Positions 8,389 to 16,948 of a DNA stretch of 64,000 bases are shown in pieces (the stretch's first letter is position 1; each line of letters starts with the position of its first letter). The DNA lies in NCBI GenBank assembly GCA_016710645.1, contig JADJVI010000043.1, positions 129,167 through 193,166 of the forward strand, given 5' to 3'. Below the pieces are notes generated by a model. That model saw nothing but the letters and a program-made list of their open reading frames with translations, was not told where the DNA came from and made no database searches. The position numbers and the translations under genes were made by a program. Source of the DNA: Actinomycetales bacterium (GTDB taxonomy: Bacteria; Actinomycetota; Actinomycetes; Actinomycetales; Dermatophilaceae).

Positions 8389-8814
8389 TCAGGCGGCTTG
8401 GACCGGCACGGCCACGACCGGACACGACGCCAGGGCCGCGACGCGCAAGGCGAGGCTTCGCGGTGATTCGTCGTCGGCGCCGATGATGAGAGCGGCCGCG
8501 GACCGAGCGAGGTCGACCAGGGTGTCGGTCGGATCGCCGGTTACCACTTCGAAACGGCACGGGATCCCGCGATAGCCGCGCAGGGCCCGCACCGCGGCCC
8601 GGAAGGTGGCCTGGTCGGCGTCAGCGCGTTCTTCGGGGCTGAGGTCCTGGTCGACGATCTGGACGAAGCGCAGTCGTGCTCCACGGCGCTGGGCTTCCGC
8701 AACTGCGACGCGGGCCACGCCCTCGGCGCGGCCGTCGTTGAGCAGCCCGGCCACGACGTCCCCAGACAGTCCCGGTCGGTACGGAACCGCCGACGGCGAC
8801 CGCACGATGCTCAC
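8389..8814 (-). CDS. Universal stress protein (UspA family)
   Basis: A 141-residue single-domain Usp between the DevS-like kinase and the DevR-like regulator genes. It has the family's alpha/beta pattern, with ARLRFVQIVDQDLSPEER early and VDLARSAAALIIGADDES then CPVVAVPV at the end, corresponding to the nucleotide-binding strand-loop. The G-2x-G-9x-G(S/T) ATP motif is not clean, so ATP binding is uncertain. The GTG start at 8814 is preceded about 37 bases upstream by a good DevR box, which makes this a likely direct target of the neighbouring regulator, as Usp genes are in the mycobacterial dormancy regulon. Confidence 0.85.
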   Translation of the reverse strand: MSIVRSPSAVPYRPGLSGDVVAGLLNDGRAEGVARVAVAEAQRRGARLRFVQIVDQDLSPEERADADQATFRAAVRALRGYRGIPCRFEVVTGDPTDTLVDLARSAAALIIGADDESPRSLALRVAALASCPVVAVPVQAA

Positions 8815-8847
8815 GCCTGAATGGTCCGTCGGGCCCTGCAGAAGCCG

Positions 8848-8868
8848 TCAGGGCCAAAGGTCCCCGAA
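8848..8868 (-). promoter_or_regulatory. DevR/DosR box upstream of the usp gene
   Basis: On the minus strand 8868-8848 reads TTCGGGGACCTTTGGCCCTGA, here written in two parts as TTCGGGGACCTT and TGGCCCTGA. This agrees closely with the DosR consensus TTSGGGACTWWAGTCCCSAA at all the conserved G and C positions. It sits 34-54 bases before the usp start, the usual activating distance, and just beyond the devR stop codon. Confidence 0.75.
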
Positions 8869-8869
8869 G

Positions 8870-9523
8870 TCAGGTGGTCCGGCGCGGGCCCCGTCGCATC
8901 GGGTGAGTGGCGGCATACACGGCTGCCTGGGTGCGACTGTCCATGCCCAATTTGTCCAAGATCGACGTGACGTAGTTCTTCACTGTCTTCTCGGCGAGGA
9001 ACATGCCGTCGGCGATCTGCCGGTTGGTCAACCCCTCGGCGATGTGTTCGAGGATGCGCCGCTCCTGCGGGGTCAGCGAGCGCAGCCGGGGGTCGACGCT
9101 GGTTTCGGTGAGACTGGAGCGCACCCGCGCCACAACGTCGGAGGCGATGAGCTGCTCCCCTGCCGCCACCCGACGGATGGCCGCGACGAGGTCATTGCCC
9201 TTGATGTCTTTAAGGACATAGCCCGAGGCCCCGGCGAGGACCGCCGCGCGCAAGGCCTGTTCGTCGTCATAGGAGGTGAGGATGACGGCGCGCAGTCCTG
9301 GATCGACGGCCCGGACCGCACGGCATACGTCGATCCCGGAGCCATCGGGCAGGCGAGCGTCGAGAACCGACACGGCCGGGCGAAGCGCCGGGATCCGGCG
9401 CTCGGCCTCCAGCGCCGAGCCCGACTCGCCGATGACCTCGATGTCGCCGGAGAGCTCGAGGAGCTCCCGCAGCCCGCGGCGCACGATCTCGTGGTCGTCC
9501 AGGAGAAACACGGTGATGGTCAC
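8870..9523 (-). CDS. devR: DevR/DosR-like NarL-family response regulator
   Basis: Response regulator with an N-terminal receiver and C-terminal LuxR-type helix-turn-helix, expected to activate dormancy/hypoxia genes when phosphorylated by the DevS-like kinase nearby. From the GTG at 9523 it is 217 residues, the length of M. tuberculosis DosR, with phospho-acceptor Asp55 in VSVLDARLPDG, then GASGYVLKDIKG, and the recognition region LTPQERRILEHIAEGLTNRQIADGMFLAEKTVKNYV (quoted as a region, residues about 150-185). An ATG six codons upstream (9541) is an alternative start. Order on the minus strand is devR, usp, devS. Confidence 0.9.
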   Translation of the reverse strand: MTITVFLLDDHEIVRRGLRELLELSGDIEVIGESGSALEAERRIPALRPAVSVLDARLPDGSGIDVCRAVRAVDPGLRAVILTSYDDEQALRAAVLAGASGYVLKDIKGNDLVAAIRRVAAGEQLIASDVVARVRSSLTETSVDPRLRSLTPQERRILEHIAEGLTNRQIADGMFLAEKTVKNYVTSILDKLGMDSRTQAAVYAATHPMRRGPRRTT

Positions 9524-9577
9524 CGGCTTAGGGAACCACATCCCCGACCCCCGCGTCTTCCCCCGGTCGAGGGGCGA

Positions 9578-12500
9578 CTACTCGTGCCCGTAGAAGACCT
9601 CGTCGACGACCGCACGGGCTCGCCGCGACTGGCGCAGGTATGCCTCGGTGAGGGTGGCGCCGGTGCCCGGCTCGCGGCCCACGATGCGTCCCACCCCATC
9701 GGCCTCGCGGACGTCCCCGGGGACCGCGTCTCCGGGGCGCCCCTTCCACAGCAGCACGGCGTTGCGGAGTCGGGCCGCCTGGGTCCAGGCCGCCCGGAGC
9801 GTGTCGGCCTGCTCGCTGGTGACCAACCCCAGCCGCTCGGCGGCCGCGAGCCCGGCCATGGTGTTCGTCGCCCGAAGCTCAGGGTGGGCGTGCGCGTGCT
9901 GGAGCTGCAGTGCTTGCACGGTCCACTCGACGTCGGTGAGCCCGCCGCGACCGAGTTTGAGGTGGGTGCGCGGGTCCGCGCCGCGGGGCAGCCGCTCGGC
10001 CTCCACCCGTGCCTTCATGGTGCGCACCTCGCGCAACTGGGTTGCGGTGATTCCCCCAGCGCGCCACCGCAGCGGGTCGATCAGACCCAGGTATGCCGTG
10101 GCCACGGCTGCGTCGCCGGCGATCGGCCGCGCGCGTAGCAGCGCCTGGAACTCCCAGGTGAGCGCCCACCGGTCGTAGTAGGCGGCATACGAGGTGAGGC
10201 TGCGCGAGAGCGGGCCGTTCTTGCCTTCCGGGCGCAGGTCGATGTCGAGCACCAGCGGATCAGGGCCGGTGGTGGCGACCAGGCGCACCAGCTCCTGGAC
10301 GACCGCGATGGCTTGGCGCTGGGCGACGTCTTCGGCGACGCCCTCGTGCGGCCGGTGGACGATGATGATGTCGGCATCCGATCCGTAGCCGAGTTCGGCT
10401 CCCCCGAGGCTGCCCATTCCGACGACGAGCATGTCGACGACCTGGCCACCCTGCGCGGCGGCCACAGCGGCGCACGCGACATCGAGGGCAGCGGCGATCG
10501 TCGCAGCCGCGATGTCGGCCAACGACTGCCCGACCTGGGTCACCTCGATCTCGCCGATCAGGTCGGCCAGGGTGACCCGGAGGATCTCCTGGCGGCGCAG
10601 CCCGCCCACTGCGGCCATGGCCTGCTGTGGTTTGTCTGGGCGACGTCCGGCGGCACTGCGGAAGGTCTGGGTCAGCGCGGCTTCGGTGCGCGGGATGAGA
10701 CCGTCAGGCTCTCCGAGCATCGCGACCGACTCCGGGGCGCGGATGAGCAGGTCGGCGGCATACCGACTCCGGCCGAGGACGTGCGCGAGTCGTTCGGCGG
10801 CGCTGCCCTCGTCGCGGAGCATCTTGAGGTACCAGTGAATGGTGCCGAGTTCGTCGCTGACCCGGCGGAAGGCCAGCAGCCCCGCATCGGGATCGGCCTC
10901 GTCGGCGAACCAGCCGAGCATGACCGGCAACAGGGTGCGCTGGATGGCGGCCCGCCTCGAGACGCCTGCCGTGAGCGCCTCGACATGGCGCATGGCCCCG
11001 GCCGGGTCGCGGAAACCCAATGCCGCGAACCGCTCGCGGGCTTGCTCAGGGCTGAGCGAGGTCTCCGCAGACGACAGTCTCGCGGCTGCGGCTAGCAGCG
11101 GCCGGTAGAAGAGTCGCTCGTGGATCCGCCGCACCTCGCGAGCCTGGGCCTGCCACGCGGCCACGACGGCTTTCGCGGGGTCGCCATCCAGGCCCAACGC
11201 GCGGCCGAGGATCCGCAACGCGTCGGGCTCGGTCGGCATGAGGTGGGTGCGACGCAGGCGATAGAGCTGGATGCGGTGCTCCAAGGTGCGCAGCAGCCGG
11301 TAGGCGGCGTCGAGCGTGGCGGCGTCGTCGCGGGCGACATAGCCACCTCGCGCGAGGGCATGCAACGCCTCCAGGGTGGTCGCCGAACGCAGCCCCTCGT
11401 CGGTGCGGCCGTGCACCAACTGCAGCAACTGGACCGAGAACTCGACGTCACGCAGCCCGCCGGGTCCGAGTTTGAGCTGACGGGCCGCCTCGGCAGCGGG
11501 CACGTGCTGCTCGACCCGGCGGCGCATGGCCTGCACGTCCTCGACGAAGTTGTCGCGCCCCGCCGCCCCCCAGATGAGTGGCTTGAGGGTCTCCTTGTAG
11601 GCCTTGCCCACCTCGATATCGCCAGCCGACACCCACGCCTTGAGCAGCGCCTGGAACTCCCAGGTCTTGGCCCATCGCTCGTAATACGCCTTGTGGCTGG
11701 CGATGGTGCGCACTAGCGGACCCTGCTTGCCCTCCGGGCGTAGGGCGGCGTCGACCGGCCAGAGGGTGCCCTCGGCCGTCGACGAGCCGCAGGCCTTCAT
11801 CGTCGCAGCCGCGAGCACGGCGCCGACCTCTAGGGCGCGCTCCTCGGTGGCTCCCTCGGCCGGCTCCACGACGAAGATGACATCGACGTCGGAGATGTAG
11901 TTGAGTTCGCCACCGCCGGTCTTGCCCATGCCGATGATCGCCAGGCGGCAGTCTTCGTGGCCGGGACCGAACTCCTCCCGGGCGATGAGCAGCGCTGCCT
12001 CCAGGGTGGCCTCGGCCAGTTGCGCTAGGGCTTCCGCGGCGACGGGCAGGTGGGCGACCGGGTCAGGCGAGGCGAGATCCCGGGCGGCGATCCGCACCAG
12101 TTGGCGGCGGTACTCCACCCGCAAGGCGTCGTATGCCGGGGGGTAGCTGCGCGACGGCATACTCGCCGTCGGGTCTGCCGCGGCGCGGTAGTGCGCCGCG
12201 ATCGCCTCCGTCATCGCCTCCCGGAGATCGGTTGCCGTCGGCGGGGTCGCATCGGCCGCTGCCCGCCAGTGCTCAGGGTGGGTGGCGAGATGGTCGACGA
12301 GCGCCCGTGAGCCCCCCAGGGTGACGAGCAGGCGGTGGCGACGGTCGCTGTCGGTCTGCAGGAGTTCGGCCAGCCCGGCGCCGGCCGCCGGACGGGTGAC
12401 CGTCGCCTCGACGAGTCGCACCAGGCCGAGGACGGCGAGGTCGGGGTCCGCTCCCCGCGACAGCGGCTCGGCGAGGTTGTCGGCGCCTGCCTCACCCACG

Positions 12501-12601
12501 AGGTCGATCAACACCCGTTCGGCGAGCAGGCCAGCGCTGCGCCCCGGTTCGGCGAATCCGAGCCGAGCGAGCTGGGCACTGGTGCTGTGAGAGCGCTGCA
12601 C
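9578..12601 (-). CDS. glnE: Glutamine synthetase adenylyltransferase GlnE
   Basis: Bifunctional enzyme that adds AMP to, or removes it from, the regulatory tyrosine of GlnA according to nitrogen state. About 1007 residues with two nucleotidyltransferase halves: the N-terminal copy shows GMGKTGGGELNYISDVDVIFV, the C-terminal copy GMGSLGGAELGYGSDADIIIVH; both keep GG..D.D (read as short motifs). I start at the GTG at 12601, eleven bases past the glnA2 stop, with GGAGCGGG just upstream; the frame is open further up, but that part overlaps glnA2. The substrate tyrosine is present in GlnA at 2407-3831. The glnA2-glnE pair is the standard actinobacterial order. Confidence 0.95.
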   Translation of the reverse strand: MQRSHSTSAQLARLGFAEPGRSAGLLAERVLIDLVGEAGADNLAEPLSRGADPDLAVLGLVRLVEATVTRPAAGAGLAELLQTDSDRRHRLLVTLGGSRALVDHLATHPEHWRAAADATPPTATDLREAMTEAIAAHYRAAADPTASMPSRSYPPAYDALRVEYRRQLVRIAARDLASPDPVAHLPVAAEALAQLAEATLEAALLIAREEFGPGHEDCRLAIIGMGKTGGGELNYISDVDVIFVVEPAEGATEERALEVGAVLAAATMKACGSSTAEGTLWPVDAALRPEGKQGPLVRTIASHKAYYERWAKTWEFQALLKAWVSAGDIEVGKAYKETLKPLIWGAAGRDNFVEDVQAMRRRVEQHVPAAEAARQLKLGPGGLRDVEFSVQLLQLVHGRTDEGLRSATTLEALHALARGGYVARDDAATLDAAYRLLRTLEHRIQLYRLRRTHLMPTEPDALRILGRALGLDGDPAKAVVAAWQAQAREVRRIHERLFYRPLLAAAARLSSAETSLSPEQARERFAALGFRDPAGAMRHVEALTAGVSRRAAIQRTLLPVMLGWFADEADPDAGLLAFRRVSDELGTIHWYLKMLRDEGSAAERLAHVLGRSRYAADLLIRAPESVAMLGEPDGLIPRTEAALTQTFRSAAGRRPDKPQQAMAAVGGLRRQEILRVTLADLIGEIEVTQVGQSLADIAAATIAAALDVACAAVAAAQGGQVVDMLVVGMGSLGGAELGYGSDADIIIVHRPHEGVAEDVAQRQAIAVVQELVRLVATTGPDPLVLDIDLRPEGKNGPLSRSLTSYAAYYDRWALTWEFQALLRARPIAGDAAVATAYLGLIDPLRWRAGGITATQLREVRTMKARVEAERLPRGADPRTHLKLGRGGLTDVEWTVQALQLQHAHAHPELRATNTMAGLAAAERLGLVTSEQADTLRAAWTQAARLRNAVLLWKGRPGDAVPGDVREADGVGRIVGREPGTGATLTEAYLRQSRRARAVVDEVFYGHE

Positions 12602-12612
12602 ACCCGCTCCGG

Positions 12613-13950
12613 TCAGAGCTGGGTGAGGTAGCGGTCGAGCTCGAACTGGGTGATCTGCTGCCGGTATTCGCGCCACTCCGCCCGCTTGTTGCGCAGGAAG
12701 AAGTCGAAGACGTGCTCACCGAGGGTCTCGGCGACCAGCTCGCTGCGCTCCATGATCTCCAGCGCGCGACCGAGGGATGAGGGCAGCGGCGAGATCCCCA
12801 TCGCACGGCGTTCGGCGTCGGTGAGGCTCCAGACGTCGTCCTCGGCCTCCGGCGGCAGCTCGTAGCCCTCCTCGATGCCCTTGAGCCCGGCCGCCAGCAG
12901 CACGGCGAAGGCCAGATAGGGGTTGCAGGCCGAGTCGATCGAGCGCACCTCGACCCGCGTGGAGTTGCCCTTGTCCGGTTTGTACATCGGCACCCGGATC
13001 AAAGCCGAGCGGTTGTTGTGCCCCCAGGTCAGGTATGCCGGTGCCTCGCCGCCGCCCCACAGCCGTTTGTAGGAGTTGACCCACTGGTTGGTGACCGCGG
13101 TGATCTCGGCGCCGTGGCGCAACAGGCCGGCGATGAACTGCCGGCCAGTGCGCGAGAGCTGGTAGGGCGCCCCGGCCTCGTGGAAGGCATTGGTGTCACC
13201 CTCGAAGAGGCTCAGGTGGGTATGCATCCCCGACCCTGGGAACTCCCGGAACGGCTTGGGCATGAACGATGCCCGCACACCCTGCTCGAGAGCCACCTCT
13301 TTGACGACGGTGCGGAAGGTCATGATGTTGTCGGCCGTCGACAGCGCATCGGCGTAGCGCAGGTCGATCTCGTTCTGCCCGGGAGCGCCCTCGTGGTGGC
13401 TGTACTCCACCGAGATACCCATGTTCTCCAGCAGCGTGATCGCCGCCCGGCGGAAGTCGTGGGCGGTGCCATGCGGCACGTGGTCGAAATAGCCCGCGTC
13501 GTCGACCGGCACCGGTGTCACTCGCTTGCCCTTCTGGGGGCGCAGCAGGAAGAACTCGATCTCCGGGTGCGTGTAAAAGGTGAAGCCCAGATCGGCCGCC
13601 TTGGCCAGCGCCCGCCGCAGCACATGCCGCGAGTCGGCGAAGCTCGGCTGCCCGTCGGGGGTGAGCAGGTCGCAGAACATCCGGGCCGTGCCGGGGTTCT
13701 CGCCACGCCAGGGCAGCACCTGGAAGGTCGCTGGGTCGGGCTTGGCCAGCATGTCGGCCTCGTAGACCCGAGCGAAACCTTCGATGGCCGAGCCGTCGAA
13801 CCCGATGCCCTCAGCGAAGGCGCCCTCCAGTTCCGCCGGGGCGATGGCCACCGACTTGAGGGCACCGACCACATCGGTGAACCACAGCCGGACGAACCGG
13901 ATGTCCCGTTCCTCGATGGTGCGCAGGACGAACTCTTGCTGACGGTCCAT
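12613..13950 (-). CDS. glnA2: GlnA2-type glutamine synthetase family protein
   Basis: Second glutamine-synthetase-like protein, 445 residues, matching mycobacterial GlnA2 (446) nearly end to end from MDRQQEFVLRTIEERDIRFVRL. It keeps catalytic-fold segments (FDGSAIEGFARV, HPEIEFFLLRP, HHEGAPGQNEIDLRYADAL, GSGMHTHLSLFEGD) but differs from GlnA in the adenylylation loop (ELPPEAEDDVWSL has no tyrosine there), so GlnE should not modify it. In Streptomyces some of these paralogues are gamma-glutamylpolyamine synthetases; whether this one is cannot be decided here. The ATG at 13950 is chosen by this match. glnE follows within 11 bases. Confidence 0.92.
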   Translation of the reverse strand: MDRQQEFVLRTIEERDIRFVRLWFTDVVGALKSVAIAPAELEGAFAEGIGFDGSAIEGFARVYEADMLAKPDPATFQVLPWRGENPGTARMFCDLLTPDGQPSFADSRHVLRRALAKAADLGFTFYTHPEIEFFLLRPQKGKRVTPVPVDDAGYFDHVPHGTAHDFRRAAITLLENMGISVEYSHHEGAPGQNEIDLRYADALSTADNIMTFRTVVKEVALEQGVRASFMPKPFREFPGSGMHTHLSLFEGDTNAFHEAGAPYQLSRTGRQFIAGLLRHGAEITAVTNQWVNSYKRLWGGGEAPAYLTWGHNNRSALIRVPMYKPDKGNSTRVEVRSIDSACNPYLAFAVLLAAGLKGIEEGYELPPEAEDDVWSLTDAERRAMGISPLPSSLGRALEIMERSELVAETLGEHVFDFFLRNKRAEWREYRQQITQFELDRYLTQL

Positions 13951-14078
13951 ACGCCGATCCTGCCGTACCGGTGTTTCGCCGACGTTACGCACCCCGGCTC
14001 GGCTGGCAGCCTCGCGGGAAGTCAGCCGGACGGCATACCAGGTTGGTCTGTCGGCCAGCCAGGCGCGTCAGTCGCGCG

Positions 14079-14279
14079 TCACTCCTCGGCGGTCTCGGCC
14101 TCGACCCCGGCCTCCCAGGCGCGGTCCTCGGCGTCCCACTTCTCCGTCTTGGCGCGGGCAATCTCCAGCGCACGGCCGGCTTCTTCGGGGGTGTCGTACG
14201 GTCCGAGCACGTCCTCCGCGGGGCCGCGGTCGTCGTCGTTCTCCACCCGTCCCGTCGCGATGTTGTACCAGTACTGCAT
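14079..14279 (-). CDS. Small conserved protein (66 aa)
   Basis: Acidic 66-residue protein, MQYWYNIATGRVENDDD..., of a kind found beside map in many actinobacteria, often labelled SPOR-domain-containing or hypothetical. The N-terminal aromatic segment and the later GPYDTPEEAGRALEIARAK fit that family. A strong GAGGAGG ribosome site precedes the ATG at 14279. It faces map across about 90 bases of divergent intergenic sequence that contains two copies of the dispersed motif. Function unknown. Confidence 0.75.
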   Translation of the reverse strand: MQYWYNIATGRVENDDDRGPAEDVLGPYDTPEEAGRALEIARAKTEKWDAEDRAWEAGVEAETAEE

Positions 14280-14372
14280 GGCTCCTCCTCGGGTCCCGCC
14301 TCGGTCGGCTACCCATACCGTATGCCGTCCGGGCGTCGGATTCGGTGTGCAGTCGTGCCTAGACTCCCCGGT

Positions 14373-15236
14373 ATGCCGGTCCGTCACCCCAGCGTCGCGC
14401 CGCACCCCGTCAGTCCACGACGGGCAGTGCCCACCGCCATCCGCCGACCTGAGTACGTCGATCGGGCGGCGCCGGAGCGCTACACCGGGTCTGAGGTCAA
14501 GGACGCTGCAACAATCGAGCGGATCCGGGCAGCGGGTCGGGTGGCTGCCCGCGCCATGGCGGCGGCGGCCGAGGCCATCGCGCCAGGCGTGACCACCGAC
14601 GAGCTGGACGTCATTGCTCACGACTACCTCGTGGCTCACGGTGCCTACCCCTCGACGCTGGGCTATCGCGGGTTCCCCAAGTCGATCTGCACGTCGGTCA
14701 ACGAGGTGGTGTGTCACGGCATACCGGATGCTCGCGAGTTGCGCGACGGCGACATCGTCAACATCGACATCACGGCCTATCTCGACGGGGTGCATGGCGA
14801 TACCGACGCCACCTACCTTGTCGGGGAGGTGGACGAGGAGTCGCGGTTGCTCGTGGAACGCACCCGCGAAGCCATGTTCCGCGGCATCAAGGCCGTGGCG
14901 CCGGGACGCCCGATCAACGTCATCGGGCGGGTCATCTCCTCCTACGCCAAGCGGTTCGGCTATGGCGTGGTGCGCGATTTCACCGGCCATGGGATCGGCG
15001 AGGCCTTCCACAGCGGCCTGATCGTCCCCCACTACGACGCCGCACCGGCCTACGACACCGTCATGGAGCCGGGCATGACGTTCACCATCGAGCCGATGCT
15101 CAACCTCGGCACGCACGAGTGGGAGATGTGGGACGACGGGTGGACCGTCGTCACCGCGGACAAGGCGCGATCGGCGCAGTTCGAGCACACCATCCTGGTC
15201 ACCGAGACGGGCAGCGAGATCCTCACCCTCCCGTAA
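14373..15236 (+). CDS. map: Type I methionine aminopeptidase
   Basis: Removes the initiator methionine from nascent proteins. 287 residues with the extended N-terminus (PTAIRRPEYVDR) common in actinobacterial MetAPs. Metal ligands are visible: Asp in NIDITA, Asp in DTDATY, His in DFTGHGIG, Glu in FTIEPML and Glu in QFEHTIL. The ATG at 14373 lies inside a copy of the dispersed motif (GGTATGCCGG), and a TAGACT hexamer ends seven bases before it (14360-14365), so the mRNA is probably leaderless. A longer open frame upstream has no supporting similarity. Confidence 0.95.
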   Translation: MPVRHPSVAPHPVSPRRAVPTAIRRPEYVDRAAPERYTGSEVKDAATIERIRAAGRVAARAMAAAAEAIAPGVTTDELDVIAHDYLVAHGAYPSTLGYRGFPKSICTSVNEVVCHGIPDARELRDGDIVNIDITAYLDGVHGDTDATYLVGEVDEESRLLVERTREAMFRGIKAVAPGRPINVIGRVISSYAKRFGYGVVRDFTGHGIGEAFHSGLIVPHYDAAPAYDTVMEPGMTFTIEPMLNLGTHEWEMWDDGWTVVTADKARSAQFEHTILVTETGSEILTLP

Positions 15237-15316
15237 GTCGCCGGTTTAGGTCATAATGCGAACTAATTGTGTGACCCCTTCGCTCTCGCGCCCCAACCCA
15301 TGCTCAGGAGGCCCAG

Positions 15317-16075
15317 ATGTCAGGAACCCCCCGCGTCGCGCTCGGCATCGACATCGGCGGCTCTGGCATCAAGGGAGCGCCGGTCGATCTGGTCACCGGC
15401 ACGCTGATCGGTGAGCGGGTCAAGATCGCGACGCCCGAGCACTCCACGCCGCAGGCCGTGGCCGCCATCGTCGACCAGATCGCCGACCAATTCGTCGACT
15501 CGCTGCCCAAGGACGCGCCGATCGGCGTGACCATCCCCGGGGTGGTCCAGCATGGAATCGTTCGGACGGCCGCCAATATCGACCGTGGGTGGATCGACTG
15601 CCCCGGCCAAGAGATCTTCTCCCAGGCCCTGGGCCGGCATTGCCTGCTGGTCAACGACGCCGACGCGGCCGGGGTCGCCGAGGTGCGCTACGGCGCAGCC
15701 AAGGGCAAGGACGGACTGGTCATCCTCACCACCCTCGGCACGGGAATCGGCATCGCCCTGCTGCACAACGGGGTGCTCATCCCCAACGCCGAGCTAGGCC
15801 ACCTCGAGGTCGACGGATACGACGCCGAGACACGTGCCGCCGCGTCCATCCGCGAGCGCGACGGCCTGTCGTGGACCAAATGGGCCGCCCGGCTGCAGCG
15901 CTACTACACGACGGTCGAGAATTTGCTGTGGCCCGACCTCTTCCTCGTCGGTGGCGGGGTCTCGCGCAAGGCCGACAAATTCCTGCCACTGCTGCACCTG
16001 CGCACCCCGATCATCCCGGCCGCCCTGCAGAATCAAGCGGGCATCATCGGCGCCGCGGCGCTCGCGGCCGACTGA
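15317..16075 (+). CDS. ppgK: Polyphosphate glucokinase
   Basis: ROK-family kinase phosphorylating glucose with polyphosphate (or ATP) to glucose 6-phosphate, the substrate of the pgi product encoded about 900 bases on. 252 residues. Motifs: GIDIGGSGIKGAPVD (phosphate loop, residues about 9-23), NDADAAG with the catalytic Asp, TLGTGIG, and ELGHLEVDG. The usual ROK zinc cysteines are absent, as in other PpgK proteins. The ATG follows CAGGAG. The 80-base gap before it is locally AT-rich and may hold the promoter (CATAAT near 15251). Confidence 0.95.
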   Translation: MSGTPRVALGIDIGGSGIKGAPVDLVTGTLIGERVKIATPEHSTPQAVAAIVDQIADQFVDSLPKDAPIGVTIPGVVQHGIVRTAANIDRGWIDCPGQEIFSQALGRHCLLVNDADAAGVAEVRYGAAKGKDGLVILTTLGTGIGIALLHNGVLIPNAELGHLEVDGYDAETRAAASIRERDGLSWTKWAARLQRYYTTVENLLWPDLFLVGGGVSRKADKFLPLLHLRTPIIPAALQNQAGIIGAAALAAD

Positions 16076-16132
16076 CCCCCCCAGCAGCCGCACCTCGTGC
16101 GGGCCTGCTCGTTGACGTCCACGACCTGAAGG

Positions 16133-16786
16133 TCAGACGGTGGCGCTCCCCTGCCCCGCAAGGTCGTGCAGGGTCACCTGGTCGCGCCCGCCATGCGTGA
16201 GGATGTGGGTGAGGTAGAGGTTGCGCCCGGGCGCAGCGAGCAGCCCGTCGTGGATCGGCACCATGGCCTTCGGTGCGACTCGCCGCACGAAGTCGATCGA
16301 GTCCCGGACCGCGCACCACGGGGCGTTGATGGGCACGGCGAGCACGTCGACCTCCTCGACCGGCGCGTCATAGGCGTCTCCCGGATGGAACAACCGACTC
16401 TCCCCCGGCGCCGTGATGAGGACACCCACGTTGTCGACGGTCGGCACGCCGTCGTGGTTGAACGCGTGCTTCTCCCCGCGCGGGCTGACCGTCACCTCGC
16501 CAATGCTCAGGTCATCACTCTGGCGCAAGACACCTGCCGTCAGCCCGTCGGAAGCGAGGATCGCCGCGGTCTGAGGATCGGAATACAGGGCGACACCTGA
16601 ATTGCGCGCGAGAACACCTCTGAGCCGGCCGATGTCGAGGTGGTCGGCGTGTTGGTGGGTGACGAGGATCGCGTCGAGACCGGTGAGCTCCTCGAACCCG
16701 GCCGACCAGCCGCCCGGATCGATGAGCAGGCGTTGGTCGGCGATCTCGACGAGGAGGCAGGAGTGTCCCAGGTGAGTGAGGCGCAT
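16133..16786 (-). CDS. MBL-fold metal-dependent hydrolase (UlaG-like)
   Basis: Metallo-beta-lactamase-fold hydrolase of 217 residues, close to the UlaG/RNase Z-like branch often found next to ppgK in actinobacteria. Metal ligands: HQHADH near residues 44-49, His in RGEKHAFNH, Asp in HPGDAYD, and a C-terminal His in PIHDG. Substrate unknown. It converges on ppgK and is divergent from pgi; the intergenic side holds two or more copies of the dispersed motif. Confidence 0.85.
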   Translation of the reverse strand: MRLTHLGHSCLLVEIADQRLLIDPGGWSAGFEELTGLDAILVTHQHADHLDIGRLRGVLARNSGVALYSDPQTAAILASDGLTAGVLRQSDDLSIGEVTVSPRGEKHAFNHDGVPTVDNVGVLITAPGESRLFHPGDAYDAPVEEVDVLAVPINAPWCAVRDSIDFVRRVAPKAMVPIHDGLLAAPGRNLYLTHILTHGGRDQVTLHDLAGQGSATV

Positions 16787-16869
16787 AGCTCACCGTAGCC
16801 CGGGTGGACGGCATACCGGCAGCCATGCCGACAGACCAGGCTGGGATGCCGGGCGGCAAAGCGGTGCAC

Positions 16870-16890
16870 GGCATACCAGCCAGGTATGCC
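16870..16890. repeat. Inverted pair of the dispersed motif, pgi upstream
   Basis: GGCATACC (16870-16877) and GGTATGCC (16883-16890) form perfect eight-base arms with a five-base loop. It lies 58 bases before the pgi ATG and downstream of no gene, so terminator function is less likely than for the other pairs; further motif-like words occur at 16808 and 16825. Confidence 0.7.
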
Positions 16891-16948
16891 GGGTCACTAG
16901 GCTGGTCGCGAACCCTCATGCCGCGACCGTGGAAGGCGAGGAAACCCC

